From assembly GCA_037043455.1 (NCBI GenBank), contig JAWPHD010004372.1:1-64000 (forward strand): a DNA stretch of 64,000 bases, in the 5' to 3' direction. Origin of the DNA: Cyrtodaria siliqua. Taxonomy: Eukaryota; Mollusca; Bivalvia; Adapedonta; Hiatellidae. A program made the position numbers and the translations under genes. Positions within the stretch are counted from its first letter, which is position 1. The number at the start of each line of letters is the position of its first letter. The notes below the pieces were generated by a model that had not been told where the DNA came from, searched no databases, and saw only the letters and a list, made by a program, of their open reading frames with translations. Shown here piece after piece: positions 44,161 to 55,450 of this stretch.

Positions 44161-45171
44161 ATATGTCATTGTATTGTCAGAATTTAAAACGATAACTCTG
44201 TTTTAGATAACTGATGACATTTTAATTTCCCACGATACTGTTATGGTAAGATTAAGTACTACATGGGGGAAAAGGCACAGATATAATAATAAAAGTATTT
44301 GTTATTAGTTCTGTGAGTAAATGAACTATGAAAGGATTCGCAATCAGCTTCGTTAAATGCAATGTCTGATAAACAATGAAAAACAATCAACATTATTAAA
44401 GCTCGCAATGATTTGTAAAACTATATTATCTGTTTGTAAATAAGAACTTAAATACTGTACTCCTACATAAGAACTTAAATACTGTACTCCTACATTCAAA
44501 TTATATTTCATTGTTATATCTTACTTCATTCCAATTTGTTGTTACATGCCTATTAATTGTTCAGTTGTTCTTTTTGATACATGTTTGTCAAATGCTCTTA
44601 ATAAATCTTGATTTCTGAAATAAATCTGGAACCTTGAAATTTATCATCATTTGGTCTTTAGAGATGTTATGTTTTCTATAATAATAATATGTTTTCTAAT
44701 AAAAATAATAATAATTTTTGGCACAGCGTGTTGAACAGATTTAAGATATCGTATTAAACTAGTAGTATCTAAACATAACGGTGTGTTTTCATTTAAACTA
44801 AATACTGAAGCCGCTTAAAGATGATGACATTTTGATGCAATATGAGTAATATATATTATATACAACTAAGGGTGTTCCACGGAACAAATGTGTCGCCTGC
44901 GTGTGCTAATTCCAGAGCTTGGTTAGGTTGCAGATTTAAGTTTTATGATAAGGGGCATAACTCTGTCAAAATGAAAGTCAAAGTTATTGTACATGTTTAA
45001 CGACATTCCGAGAGTTAAGATGAAGATCTGTGTAAAGTTTTATGAATATAGGTCAAATACTTTTCAAGTTATGACCAATGTTATGTTGCAGGTTAAAGTG
45101 GCACGGACGACGGACGGCAGACGACCGAAAAAGTGTCCCCTATAAGTATGCAGGCGACATAAAAAAGTGGT
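44161..45171. other. Intergenic region between convergent GRHPR and FAM151
   Basis: Holds both 3' UTRs. AATAAA-type signals on the plus strand occur at 44156-44161 (overlapping the GRHPR stop), near 44600 and near 44622. A 'GAACTTAAATACTGTACTCCTACAT' direct duplication lies at 44440-44495. 44870-45165 is another GGGCATAACTC / GGACGACGGACGG dispersed repeat. Confidence 0.65.
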
Positions 45172-45690
45172 TTAATTAACAAAACTTGGCCGGATTTCTG
45201 CAGGAAGATCAAAATATATTCGGGACGCCTCGGCTTGCGTTCTTATGAAGTCCATATCCGCTTTCGTGACATCGTCGCCAGGAGCAGTCCATACCGTGAT
45301 GGTGAAGCGTCGTGACTGTTGAAGAAGCCAGTCGAATGATGCCCACGAATCTCTAAACTGCTCCGCTCTTACCGGAAACGTAACTGGCTGAGGCAAATCC
45401 TTAACAACATCGAACATTTCTCCTACCATGCCCATGGTGTAATTCAAATTATAGTTGCTTCCCTTTCGAACAGTTGTCCAACCAAGCGACAGCGTCACGT
45501 CCGGAAATATTTTGACCGCGTCTAAAAATAGATTTGGTGCTATTCTTGAATCTGCAGCGTTTGGACCTTTCAGTATGTCGGAATTCACCCACACCGGACC
45601 CTTGATTTCAGATCTCTTGCTGGAAACAATTTCTAAGGCCGGCAGGATCGCTTCTACATATTTACAATCTAGCTTCATGCCTTTGTCAAC
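45172..45690 (-). CDS. FAM151A: FAM151 exon 6 (terminal)
   Basis: 519 nt including TAA. Acceptor TCTAATTACAG. It encodes VDKGMKLDCKYVEAILPAL, GPVWVNSDILKGPN, VTLSLGWTTV, PVTFPVRAEQFRDSW and YFDLPAEIRPSFVN. Confidence 0.95.
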   Translation of the reverse strand, partial: VDKGMKLDCKYVEAILPALEIVSSKRSEIKGPVWVNSDILKGPNAADSRIAPNLFLDAVKIFPDVTLSLGWTTVRKGSNYNLNYTMGMVGEMFDVVKDLPQPVTFPVRAEQFRDSWASFDWLLQQSRRFTITVWTAPGDDVTKADMDFIRTQAEASRIYFDLPAEIRPSFVN

Positions 45691-48600
45691 CTGTAATTAG
45701 ACGTCATATACCATAGTGAGTGTTTAAAGGAGACAAGAAGGGTGGATTTTTCATTATTATTTTTTTTATTTTCAGTTATTCACATTCTTCATATTAAGCA
45801 TCCATTACTCTTTTATCTTATGTAACCACATGGCACAATTAAATTTCTTTGTTCAAAAATCTAGATAATATCCAGGTAAGTCACCATTGATAATATTGGT
45901 AATCGATCTTTGCTTATCGTTCTTACAACACTCTCGCTATGTATTGCTACACTTTTTACAGATAAGCGTATTGCGTATCAGAATCACTGAAAAGTACTAT
46001 ATTATCACGGGAGTGATCATGAAATGATTGTAACAGGTATATGCAGATTTAATGTAAAACATAATAGCCCCATTTGGGCTATTTGCTATGCATACATTGG
46101 CTCTAAAGCCTTTTAAGACACAAATCTTTACAACTAAAACACCTTGATGATTTGATCGATCCACTGAACGAACGTGATGTTGTTGTCATCACCAGCATCG
46201 TGTGCCATTATGGGAATATTTGTCTGGTTTGGCGTACCTTGGCCCTTCAACATTATGTCTCCCTCTATCATCATGACATCACCTGGATTCGAAAAAGAAA
46301 GGGGAATAAACCATGTTTTCCCGATAGGCTTAATTCTGGATAATTACCCGCGTATAAACTCCAACATCGACGGAAAACTTAGATATATATCGTTTAATTC
46401 GATATGTATCGTTCACTGTAACAAATTTCTAAAAAAAAATACAGATTGGACACTTGCTCAAATCTTACATAATCTCGTATGGCTTAAGGTATAAATACAA
46501 AATCTCGTTCCGAATTTTCTCTTATATTATATTTAATACAGTAACAATATAACAATACCAATGCTCTTAGGATAATATTCTCTTTAATTTTAGACCAGTT
46601 GCAGACTCCTGTTATGAAAAATGATAAAATCTATACAATTTCAATCCCCAGTAAAACTACAACAATAATAGGATGCCATTTGCGGACTTCTTAAATAATT
46701 CCTTTTGACATTTTTAGTAAACAAAGAAATATTTTGAAAATACCAATTCATTCAAGATATAATGTTCTTTATTTTGATACCATTTGCAGCTTTTGTTTAA
46801 GGAAAACACCTGATTATATCAAGGACTTACAATAAAATGTTACTTATAAATCCTTGATTATATAAACATTCAGTTAACATTCAAAAACGTTCTTACATGC
46901 TACATTAGAAAACTATGATCTGGCATTGCTAAATCACAACAACATCTCAACTTTTCTTTAGTGAACTTTGAATGTATGTATGTTAGCAAACGTACAAACC
47001 TTTCGTAGCAGTGTTCAGCAGAACCCATGTATCCGTGTTGTGACTCCAAATTATTTTACCAGCATCACGCGGATGAATATTAAAGTACAATAACGAACTT
47101 CCGGCGGTAGATGCCAACTTTAAGAACTGGTCGTAAATAGTTCCTCTCATGTTGTAAAACACCCTATCACTGTCTATATCATTTCTAACGGTAAGAATAT
47201 CATAATTCGTGTTATTGTTTATTTTCTTGTTTAGCGAAACTATCAAGTTTGTGTCGGCTGTTTTATCAAGAAACCATCGAATATTTCCCAAAGATTTAGG
47301 AAGACTTCCTGAATCGATTTCTACAGTTGCCGAGAAATTAAGCGTTTGCACAAGACCAACAATATATTCCAGTGCTCCTAAACCGATTCCCGTATCACAA
47401 CACTCGTCTCTTAGATTAAAATTAACTGCAATTGGCGCTTTGAGACGTCCATCTTCAAGAACTTGCAGAAAGCTGAAAAGTAATGTATTGGTAATTAAAG
47501 TGAGTATATCAGCCAATGTTGCTAAATTTGATTAAAAAACAACAAGCAATTTAAAAAGTGAAGTGGTTCAAAGATATGGATGGAAAATTAACAGAGGTTC
47601 ATATAAAAGCGCGATAACAATAAATTACAACACGGCCATAGGGGATTCCCCAAGTAATAAATAACTATTACGCGAATCACCTCGGCGTTGTCTATAAATA
47701 ACGCTCACGCTGCAACTGCGATTTAAAAAAAATACTGCCAAAAAATACTGCCAACTTTTAAATAAGTAACTCTGGCGCGTAAACAATAGAAAATACCTCC
47801 TTCTGGTCTTCTATTTTATATGTTCAGTGTAATTTCTGTTGGTGGTTTATAGCTCATATCAATTTAATACGTAAACCATGTATTTAAACAAATCTCTAAA
47901 AGATAATATTTTACCTCCGCCGCATTCATCCTGTACTTTCTGAAAATAGCGGAGCTGAAAATATGAAAGCGATCTAGCAGAGCTGAAATGAAAGCGATCT
48001 GGCATAGATGAAAATGAGAGCTATCTAGCAGAACCTTATTGCAAGTCAACCAATTCTGAAAACTTCAAATACAGAAATATACTCACCTAGCCCAGTTAAA
48101 GTCGTGTGACAAAGCGGGTACAGAAAAAATGACCGGTCCGGCAAACCCAGAGCTTTGTAAAGCCTTTATTGCTTCAGCCGTGGCGCCCACTGTCTGTGTA
48201 TTAAGCTTGACCCCAGCTGAGGATGCTTTCAGCAGGTTTAAAACGGTCACCAATGGGAAGTCAGTTCGAGAAGTCGGAACAGAAGCAGTAGCAGGGACAT
48301 TCACGTTCGTCTCCAACATGTGATACTGCCCTGAAATAAGAAGGATCATATTTGAAAGAATTATGCAAATCGATTGATCACAAAAAATATATGACCATTT
48401 GAAGGTTATTCTAAAACATGTGGGGAGCCGACATTTTTAGAACTATGACGTCATAGTTCCAAATTACCATAAATGAAATATTGATAAAGCAAAGAGAATC
48501 ACTGCAAATGAATGCAAAAATTCTTTACTGGTCATACAAAACATTATTGTCATTTAGTATACATATTTTTCATACAGTTGCTGTCCTTTTTCCCCTATAA

Positions 48601-51600
48601 ATCAGTAAAAGTTCATATTTATAAATATTTCATATATGGTCATTTAGAACTGTGATGTCATAGCTCTCAAAATGGCTACTTCTATATCCGTTTCAATAGA
48701 AGATTCAAATGATCATATCGTCTGTCTTTATCATCCGATTTTAATAATTATTTCACCTTTATTTAATATTCAAAACTCTCAATATTAAAAATGATTTGGC
48801 TGTGTCGATACATACCCTTTAAATATGAATGAGTTGAATTAGGTTTTACGTCGCACCAACGCAAACATGTTATATGGCATCAATATGAATGAACAATCCC
48901 GGCCCACCCTTCATTTACATCAAGATAAAATATAAAGAATGCGCCTAGAACCTCACCTGCAGATTTGCAGAGATTCTGTTGTAAACACTCCATTTTTCGC
49001 TGAAATAAAATAGCAGCTGTATACTCTGTGAATCTGAATACACGCGGTAACGAGGAAGTAAAGGAAAGCGGGTGCTAGTGAGTGGGAGAGGGTGATGATG
49101 GAGAGGGTGATGATGGAGAGGGGGAATATGGAGAGGTTGATGATTGCCGTCAGGATAGGTATGCAGGTAGGTACTCACAACACAATATAAATGAGCAAGA
49201 CTTAAAATTGTGAAAATCATGTATACACAAGGTATGGTTGGGGTAAGAGTTGGTTGATAATTGACATGGGCAGAGGTAGAGGTATTTATATGGAAAATAT
49301 AAACAAGACAGAAAATTGTGGGTAAAAGTTAAGGAAATGGAATGGTTGGAGAGGCGACTTTGGAGACTGGGATGAGCAGAGGTGTTCTTTAAGCACCAGT
49401 GAAAGACATTACCTACAAATTATATTTACAAAATCGCGGGGTGGCAGTATTCCTCCACCCCACCCCCCTCCACCCCCACCACCCCCACCCCCCACTCCCA
49501 CCAAACCCACCCCCTGGAATGGTTGGTCAAAATGAACACCGCTTTAAACAATTAAACATGTCATCATTTGCAATAAGTATAAAGAAGTATTATGTACTAA
49601 CCTGTAATCGCTTTCCTGACGTCTTGCTCGGTGGTGGCGTCAGAGAACCACTTAAGTCGTAGTCCGTCCTTAACCTTGAAGTAAGCAAGCAGATTAAACC
49701 TAGATGCCGCAACATTGCAGTCTGGTTGCGCAATTTTGCCCGTGTCTGTAATTTATTAAACATTATAATAAAAACCAATCAAAGCATTCTTGAGTATTGT
49801 TCTCTCTCTTGTAATGGATCATGTAAATTATTGTAGTTTAACTATTCTGTGCTCACACTGTCATTTTTGTCTGTAGGCGAAAAGCGAGACTTAGTCGGCA
49901 CAACGGCGTACGTACGGACGTCTGTTAAATATTTGTTGATAACACTTTCAAACTGGTCAGTTGGTGTTTAAGGACATATAATATTCATATGGAGTCCATG
50001 ACCACGACATTTATCTTTAAAATGAATTAAATATTAATACAATTAGAAACTTATACTCTGCTGGATATGCAACAAAAATAGGTCAAATTGTGGGAAAGAT
50101 GTAAAAAGCACCAAACGTTAACCAATTCAACTTAAGGATACGTGCTTTCAAAAAATGCCAGGAGACAAGCATGAGAGGCCCTTTAATCCATAATTATGAG
50201 GCCCCAATGAGGGGCCCTCTATTAAATTAAAAAAATATACTACAATTCTTAAAATAATAATATTGTTTTATACAATCAATTGATTCAAATATTTTGATTG
50301 ATTTATGCATAAAAAGTATTAACCTTGTTTTCTAAATAAAAAAAAATCATGTTTATGCGCTTCTGTTAATGTAATAGAGGCCCAAAGGTGGTATTTTGGT
50401 AAATTTTATACTAAAACTGAATGTATGTTAAATAAAATGTTCTCTTCGTGAATTATGTGCATGCAGTTTAAGTATTACATTACCATTATGTTGCCATGAC
50501 ACTGCTTATGCAATTTTAAGTCTTTATTCTAAATAAGAACATGTATTATCTAGTAGTTAAGGCCCTAATAAGGGTATTTAAAATGTTTAAAAATTGTAAA
50601 AAATGAGTTGTTTTTATAACCTTGTAACAAAGAATGATCTTCAATTCCTATTACCTTTAATTTATTTTACATTTACAATGATTTCCAAATATGTATAAAA
50701 AAATTCGTTTTCAACCAAAACATAAATTAAATGAGGCCCTTAAAGGTTTGTTTTTGTAATATTTTTGGGTATATATTTGTATGTACATAAAAGACAGATC
50801 ACATATTCATGAATTTGTAATTATAGTGAAAGTTATATGCACTTATATACACATTGAACACATACCTAATTCAACACTGAACATCAAATTACATTGTGCA
50901 GCAAGTTTTTTTACAAACAAATCCTAATAGAGAAATAGTATCAATAAGCTTTAATTGATTGAGGCCCTGATTAACAGTTCTTCCAATATTCAATCATTGC
51001 GAAGGCCTGACTATATAGATGACGGTGGGGTTGGGGTGTGGGGGGGGGTGGGGGTGGGGTTCAGTGTGAGATCGAAATTTATTTCATCGAGTGATCTTCG
51101 AAAATGGCATTCTCAAGATTGGCCAACAAAAAAACAAATGTTCTTTTTATTTTATGCTTTAGTCATGTTTTACAGCGTTTTAATAGCCGATCAGATAGTT
51201 CAATTCCTCACGTGTAGCCCCATCTTTACAGACAATTTACTATAACTCAATAAATACTACGTAAGTGAAATAGTGCACAAGAATTGAATTAATTAAAAAT
51301 TGATTATGTTCAAAATATCAGTTTTAATACACGCAAACAAATGAGTCTCAATTGTAAAAAAGTAGTCCCAAAAACCAGTGAGATAACATTGGTATTCTAC
51401 TGTTTTCAAACAGTGAGATACCAATTTTATCTGATGTCGTTGCAAAGCATAAAATAAAAACTATTATTGGTCATCCGGTTTCATGTGGAAAATGTCAAAT
51501 TAGCCTAAATTGTACATAACTTTAACGGTTATTTTCTCTTTCGCACTGCCCACTGCACATGCATTGCTGAGTACATAGGAGGTTTGCCTTGTTGCACTTG

Positions 51601-54600
51601 CAGTGTCTACGGCATGTTGTTGTACAGTTGCATTTGACCAGTTCTTGACAACCTTTTGAAGCCTCAGGGAGAGTACTCCAGAACGGAATCCAGTTACCAG
51701 ATTCTTTAGCCCACACCCACTCAGTGGTCGATGGCAGTAGGCTACAGCCATCCTAAGGAGCATTTTATCCAAATGTGACTGCTCTAGTGGACAGCTCGCA
51801 GTATATGCTGGTCAAGCGCACTCTGTAATCGTCAATTTGTCTATTTCCATATGAAAACATGGTTCCTGGCAGTGTTGACAGTTTCAAAAGCCAATTTTCT
51901 GGAGTACATGAGAATAACAAATCTCTCGAGCATGTCAGTATCCTTATCAGTGACTTGTTCAAGGGCTGAAGATAAACGCTTGAAGAGCCAATGTATTTCT
52001 GGCATAGGTTTCCACATATTAAACGCAGTCTTTTTACCAATGCCATTAAATGACAAAACCGTATCAAACATGAAATTGCAAGAAACAGTAGAAGTCCCCA
52101 AGAAGCATCGGGGCCAAGACGCTCAGAAATCATATGTGCTGGTATGTATTGGAAATTCTTGGCATGACCAAATGCATTCCAAAGGCAACAATCGGAATTA
52201 GCAAATGGACTGGCAATGGCAATAGCTAATACTACTACGTCAGTAATAGTGGCATATAAAAGTATGTTTTTGCAATCGCTATTGAAAGCATGCGCTGTGT
52301 GGAGATCATCCTGTAATCTGCTTCCTCGAGGTTACATCTATTTCGACGTTTCGTTGCCAACCTTCTCGCCTCTCACCGCTGCCGGTTGGTATCCCACTGG
52401 TAGCTCGACTTATGAGAAAGTGTCGATTCTTACGGTTTTTGGGAGGTCTACAGTACTGGTTATACCCAGGAAAAGTGTGTGGTCTGCCTCCACTACAAAC
52501 AAATATAACCTTGCATGTGTTGAAAATGACGTAAAACACAATACAAACAAACAATTCTATTTCGCTATCTCCAATATACTTCAGGTCATTCTCTCCTTAT
52601 GTCGAAATGACAGTTTTCCCTATCATAAATTCGAAACCCTTTACACACTTTGAAAGGTACTAATACAATCCAATTTTGTTTCTGTCATTTTGCATATTTC
52701 ACTACCGCTCATCAACAGTCTCAAATAAACCGAGACTGCAATCTTTCGTATGTGTCGTGCTTGGCCGTTTCCAAAAGTCCATTATCATACTCTTTTTTGA
52801 AGAAATGTTTTCCAATTTTGAGGTATCATGGTTGTAGGTAAGACTTTCACAGATTCTGCTATACCTCTAATCTGTCTTGTATAGGCCTTCAAACTGTCAT
52901 CTCAATATACATCCCATACAATGTCAAGTCGTAGCTACTTTGTGATTTTTTGGCAGAAATACTTTGTTGGCATAGTCTTCGAATGTTGTTATTATATCAT
53001 TGGCTTTATGTGGGTCAAGTCATTGAACTACAGCCGCTCCGTCAATGACAATACAATCAACAGCTGGGCATTCATTGGTTTTATAACATAATTTCTCAAG
53101 TGGTTCCAATAGATCGGACTTGCTACCGAATTTCATTTCATTGTTCTCAGCCATTGCTAGTGGCCAACCGTGATTTCCATGAGCGAAGAAGTTATCAAGG
53201 TCCCCATCTCTATTTTGGCAGGCTTTATACATTCTGAAGAACAAGTCTATGTCTGTCTTCATGGTCTTCTTTTTGTCTTTGTTCTTTAATGATTGTTTTT
53301 GCCCGAAATAAGGGTAAGTTGTTTCTGGTGAGCGGTTCGTAGAATGACCTCCTCATTGCCTATTTTCTCTGATACCAAATTATCATACTGTTTTCACCTT
53401 TTCCTTTCGAGTCCTATGTCTTTAAGCAGAATCTGTAAACAACAGGAGGAGTGCTGTTATCGCCGGTGTTCTCTTGGATCAAGTACATGTTTTTGTGCAA
53501 AGTATGATGACCATGACAAGAAGTCATATTTGTCTATTGTTGACTTACCAATGTTGCTTTTAACATGTTCTAGCCAGTCTGACTGTAATGTGACAGAACC
53601 TGGATACTGCTGATTTGGTGGAGGTTCACATCCGTAAATCACTGTGGGTTGCAGAGTGTTAGTCCAGAACGCTGTCGGTAGTACATCTAAGTACTTCTCT
53701 GGAAGACACTTCGTAACTGTTCGTCCCTGTAATGATCGTACACTGAGGGAATTGGATTCAGAATCCTCAAGATATTCATATACATGTTGTGAAAGTGAGA
53801 TGGCTGTTCCATGAAAAGCATCAGTTGACTTACTGACTGTGGGTTATGGTCTATATTGTATAAGGTTTCCAGTCGTGTAAAGCCCATTTCTGATATTTGG
53901 CGGGCACACAATTCCGGCTCTTTCGTAGTCATCTATGTGTATACTTTATTTGGCTGATATACATGATACTTACTATAGTTTTCATGTCAGGCCACCTTGG
54001 AATTGAATTGAATTGGATTTTATAGTCGCACCAACAGCTACATGTAAGGTCATATGGCGACCTTTCAGCTTCCTCTTGTGGAGGAAGACCCCAGTTGCCC
54101 CTCCGGGTATATTTTCATGCACGGTCGAGCACCTGGGTAAACCACCGACGTTCCACAAGCCAACTGGATAGCTTCCTCACATAAAGTTTCCTAGGCCCCT
54201 GTGGGATCGAACCTACAGCGATGAGGGGCAATTTATTTCAATTCAGAGACGTTTACCACTCAGCCCAGGCCATCTTTTAAACAATCATTACATGCAAATA
54301 ACGTCCGTGTCAACACTGCCAGTGTCGTCTGCAAAATGTTTGGTAAATGGCGAATTTTAAAAAAGGGAAATAACTGAAATATATCAAACAACCATTTCCT
54401 TACTAAGGGAATAAATAAAAATTGTTGTTATAGGATATACATTGTTTTAAATAGCGTTGCTACTAAATTAATATATATTTCTCGGTTTTAGACAATTTAA
54501 GTTGATTTATGGCAAAAAAAATTCAATCAATCTTTTGAACCTCAATATGGGCCTCACCCGGGCTTGAAATTCAAGTACGGGCCTCATATATGCATTTTAT

Positions 54601-55282
54601 ATTTAAATAAGACTTATTTATTACTTACACATGTTAGTGTTGTGTAAAACTATGTTTGAGTAATTATAATACTACATATTTATCAGTAATAGTAACACCT
54701 TATCACTGGGCTTAGACAATATCATATGCCCCCTTTGGGGCCTCATTTAAGCAGGAGACAGAGCCTCTCATGATTGTCTCCTGGACTTTTTTTCACAAGC
54801 TTGGCCTATAGTATAATCATGCCAAGTTTGGTGATTTTTACACCATTTCCACATTCATGTTGCATATCCAGCAGACTATTAGAAAACAAAATTTAATTAG
54901 CTTGACATTTTTTCTTCCGACAATGTATTTCAAACTTTAAGTGTACAATTTTCATATTTGGTCAGTGGTGCATTTTTTTAAAAATGTTATGTCACATGTT
55001 TCCAGACGACAATCAATCAATCAATCGATCGATCGATCGATCATTGGTCTGTCATTGGTCAGTCATTGATTCAGTCAGTCAAGTAACCGACCGACCGACC
55101 GACCGCATACTCTACTCAAACAACCATTACATAGATTAATTAACCAATTCAATCAATCAATTATTACCTCCTTTTGCCTTGTTGCCAGTTGTGGCTAATA
55201 CAATGACGGCGATCAGCAGGGCGACAATGACCGCGAATATCGTACCGTAGCACAAAGCCTTCCGTGTTGCAATTTTACTCAT
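45172..55282 (-). CDS. FAM151A: FAM151-family (menorin-like) two-domain membrane protein, six exons
   Basis: Exons 55168-55282, 49602-49745, 48087-48330, 47000-47472, 46143-46282 and 45172-45690 join with every phase matching to 544 aa. Residues 13-31 (YGTIFAVIVALLIAVIVLA) form a single membrane segment, placing the rest outside the membrane. Domain 1 starts at about residue 62 (DGLRLKWFSDATTEQD, then MLETNVNV). Domain 2 contains MMIEGDIMLKGQGTPNQTNI, then PIMAH, DKGMKLDCK, GPVWVNSDILKGPN, SLGWTTV and ITVWTAPGDDV, the core of the FAM151/menorin fold related to glycerophosphodiester phosphodiesterases. The family has a two-domain (FAM151A) and a one-domain (FAM151B) form; length and anchor favour the former. 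The biochemical role is unsettled. Domain 1 lacks the acidic/His motif of domain 2. Confidence 0.93.
45691..46142. repeat. FAM151 intron 5 with R7 copy
   Basis: 45830-46070 matches repeat R7 at 28430-28935. The rest of the intron is unassigned. Confidence 0.6.
46143..46282 (-). CDS. FAM151A: FAM151 exon 5
   Basis: 140 nt. Acceptor TTCGAATCCAG, donor CATCAAG|GTGTTT. It encodes DVMMIEGDIMLKGQGTPNQ, then IPIMAHDAGDDNNITFVQWI, the most conserved family signature. Confidence 0.95.
46283..46999. other. FAM151 intron 4, nothing recognised
   Basis: AT-rich intron. The open frames overlapping its 46290-46494 part are shadows running out of exon 5. Confidence 0.7.
47000..47472 (-). CDS. FAM151A: FAM151 exon 4
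   Basis: 473 nt. Acceptor CATTACTTTTCAG, donor CGAAAG|GTTTGT. It covers the end of domain 1 (KAPIAVNFNLRDECC, LGALEYIVGLVQTLNFSATV) and the linker into domain 2 (SSLLYFNIHPRDAG). Confidence 0.93.
47473..48086. other. FAM151 intron 3, nothing recognised
   Basis: AT-rich. A short local duplication of 'GAAAATATGAAAGCGATCTAGCAGAGCTG' type words lies at 47955-48030. No exon. Confidence 0.65.
48087..48330 (-). CDS. FAM151A: FAM151 exon 3
   Basis: 244 nt. Acceptor CTTCTTATTTCAG, donor GGCTAG|GTGAGT. It encodes QYHMLETNVNV and GVKLNTQTVGATAEAIKAL; the equivalent of the domain-2 motif E-G-D plus downstream P-I-M-A-H is not conserved here. Confidence 0.93.
48365..48828. mobile_element. MITE family R4, copy 3 (left end lost)
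   Basis: Shares 'AACTATGACGTCATAGTTCC', 'TATCATCCGATTTTAATAAT' and the terminal GGCTGTGTCGATACATACCC with copies at 6357 and 31176. The outer left terminus is missing. It lies in FAM151 intron 2. Confidence 0.8.
48833..49012 (-). mobile_element. SINE-B copy
   Basis: The minus strand matches 59748-59955: CAGCGAAAAATGGAGTGTTT, then GCAGGTGAGGTTCTAGGCGC, ATATAACATGTTTGCG, and the tail TGCGACGTAAAACCTAATTC. It lies in FAM151 intron 2. Confidence 0.75.
49013..49601. other. FAM151 intron 2 remainder
   Basis: GGAGAGGGTGATGATGGAGAGG-type tandem words at 49083-49150 and a C-rich CCACCCC tract at 49455-49515. No exon. Confidence 0.7.
49602..49745 (-). CDS. FAM151A: FAM151 exon 2
   Basis: 144 nt. Acceptor AATAAATTACAG, donor ACAG|GTTAGT. 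It encodes GKIAQPDCNVAASRFNLLAY and KVKDGLRLKWFSDATTEQD, the start of the first FAM151 domain. Confidence 0.92.
49746..51514. other. FAM151 intron 1, distal part
   Basis: AT-rich with a GT-rich tract at 51025-51060. Phrases such as 'GAGGCCCCAATGAGGGGCCCTC' (50200) recur in complement near 54730-54780, hinting at one decayed repeat in two orientations flanking the pseudogene. No exon. Confidence 0.55.
51515..53935 (-). pseudogene. Degenerate copy of a repetitive cysteine-rich gene family
   Basis: Minus-strand segments in order: HNPQSVSQLMLFMEQPSHFH, WLEHVKSNIGKSTIDKYDFL, RDGDLDNFFAHGNHGWPLAM with CIVIDGAAVVQ, LDIVWDVY, TDVVVLAIAIAS, WNAFGHAKNFQYIPAHMISE, then FNGIGKKTAFNMWKPMPEIH, LERFVILMYSR and the tail WIPFWSTLPEASKGCQEL followed by CNCTTTCRRHCKCNKANLLC. 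From memory this order characterises a multi-copy gene family of unknown function in mollusc, cnidarian and fish genomes, presumably mobile-element borne. Stops (after AAVVQ, after VY) and frame changes throughout show it is dead. The segment 52350-52780 has no recognisable match and may be an insertion or strongly decayed. It lies inside FAM151 intron 1 on the same strand. Confidence 0.8.
54001..54274 (-). mobile_element. tRNA-derived SINE-A, copy 3
   Basis: Reverse copy. The minus strand reads GGCCTGGGCTGAGTGG (A box region), GGTTCGATCCC (B box), GGAAGCTATCCAGTTGGCTT, GTCTTCCTCCACAAGAGG and the AATCCAATTCAATTCAATT tail. It lies in FAM151 intron 1. Confidence 0.87.
54275..55167. other. FAM151 intron 1, proximal part with microsatellites
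   Basis: 55008-55042 is AATCAATCAATC running into GATCGATCGATC, and 55087-55105 is CCGACCGACCGACCGACC. Otherwise AT-rich with no exon. Confidence 0.7.
55168..55282 (-). CDS. FAM151A: FAM151 exon 1 (start and membrane anchor)
   Basis: 115 nt from ATG at 55282 to donor AGGAG|GTAATA. It encodes MSKIATRKALCYGTIF and the hydrophobic segment. Just upstream, TATTTTGTTTCAG|TAAACTGAAAAATG looks like an acceptor, so a 5' untranslated exon probably exists further out. Confidence 0.9.
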
Positions 55283-55376
55283 TTTTCAGTTTACTGAAAC
55301 AAAATACAGGTAGTTTAAACACTCGACTAGTGTCTGTGAATGCCTGAATTTAATATGCTCACACCGAAACTCAATA

Positions 55377-55450
55377 GCGCCGGTGAGACTTGAACCATGG
55401 TCCTTCAGCTGAAATCAAGTCCAACGTGTCATCCAATGGGCCACGCCAGT
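55377..55450 (-). tRNA. tRNA-like sequence, probably a decayed tRNA or tRNA-derived remnant
   Basis: On the minus strand TGGCCCATTGGAT resembles an A box, GGTTCAAGTCTCACC is a good B box, and the 3' part ends CCGGCGC. The 5' acceptor half does not pair with it and the anticodon stem is imperfect. It resembles arginine tRNAs in its A-box arm and T arm. I regard it as a pseudo-tRNA; an anticodon cannot be assigned safely. Confidence 0.35.

Noticed and set aside
52216..52653. 145-codon plus-strand open frame
   Set aside because: Antisense to the degenerate repetitive gene copy; its translation has no recognisable pattern and the opposite strand explains the flanking segments.
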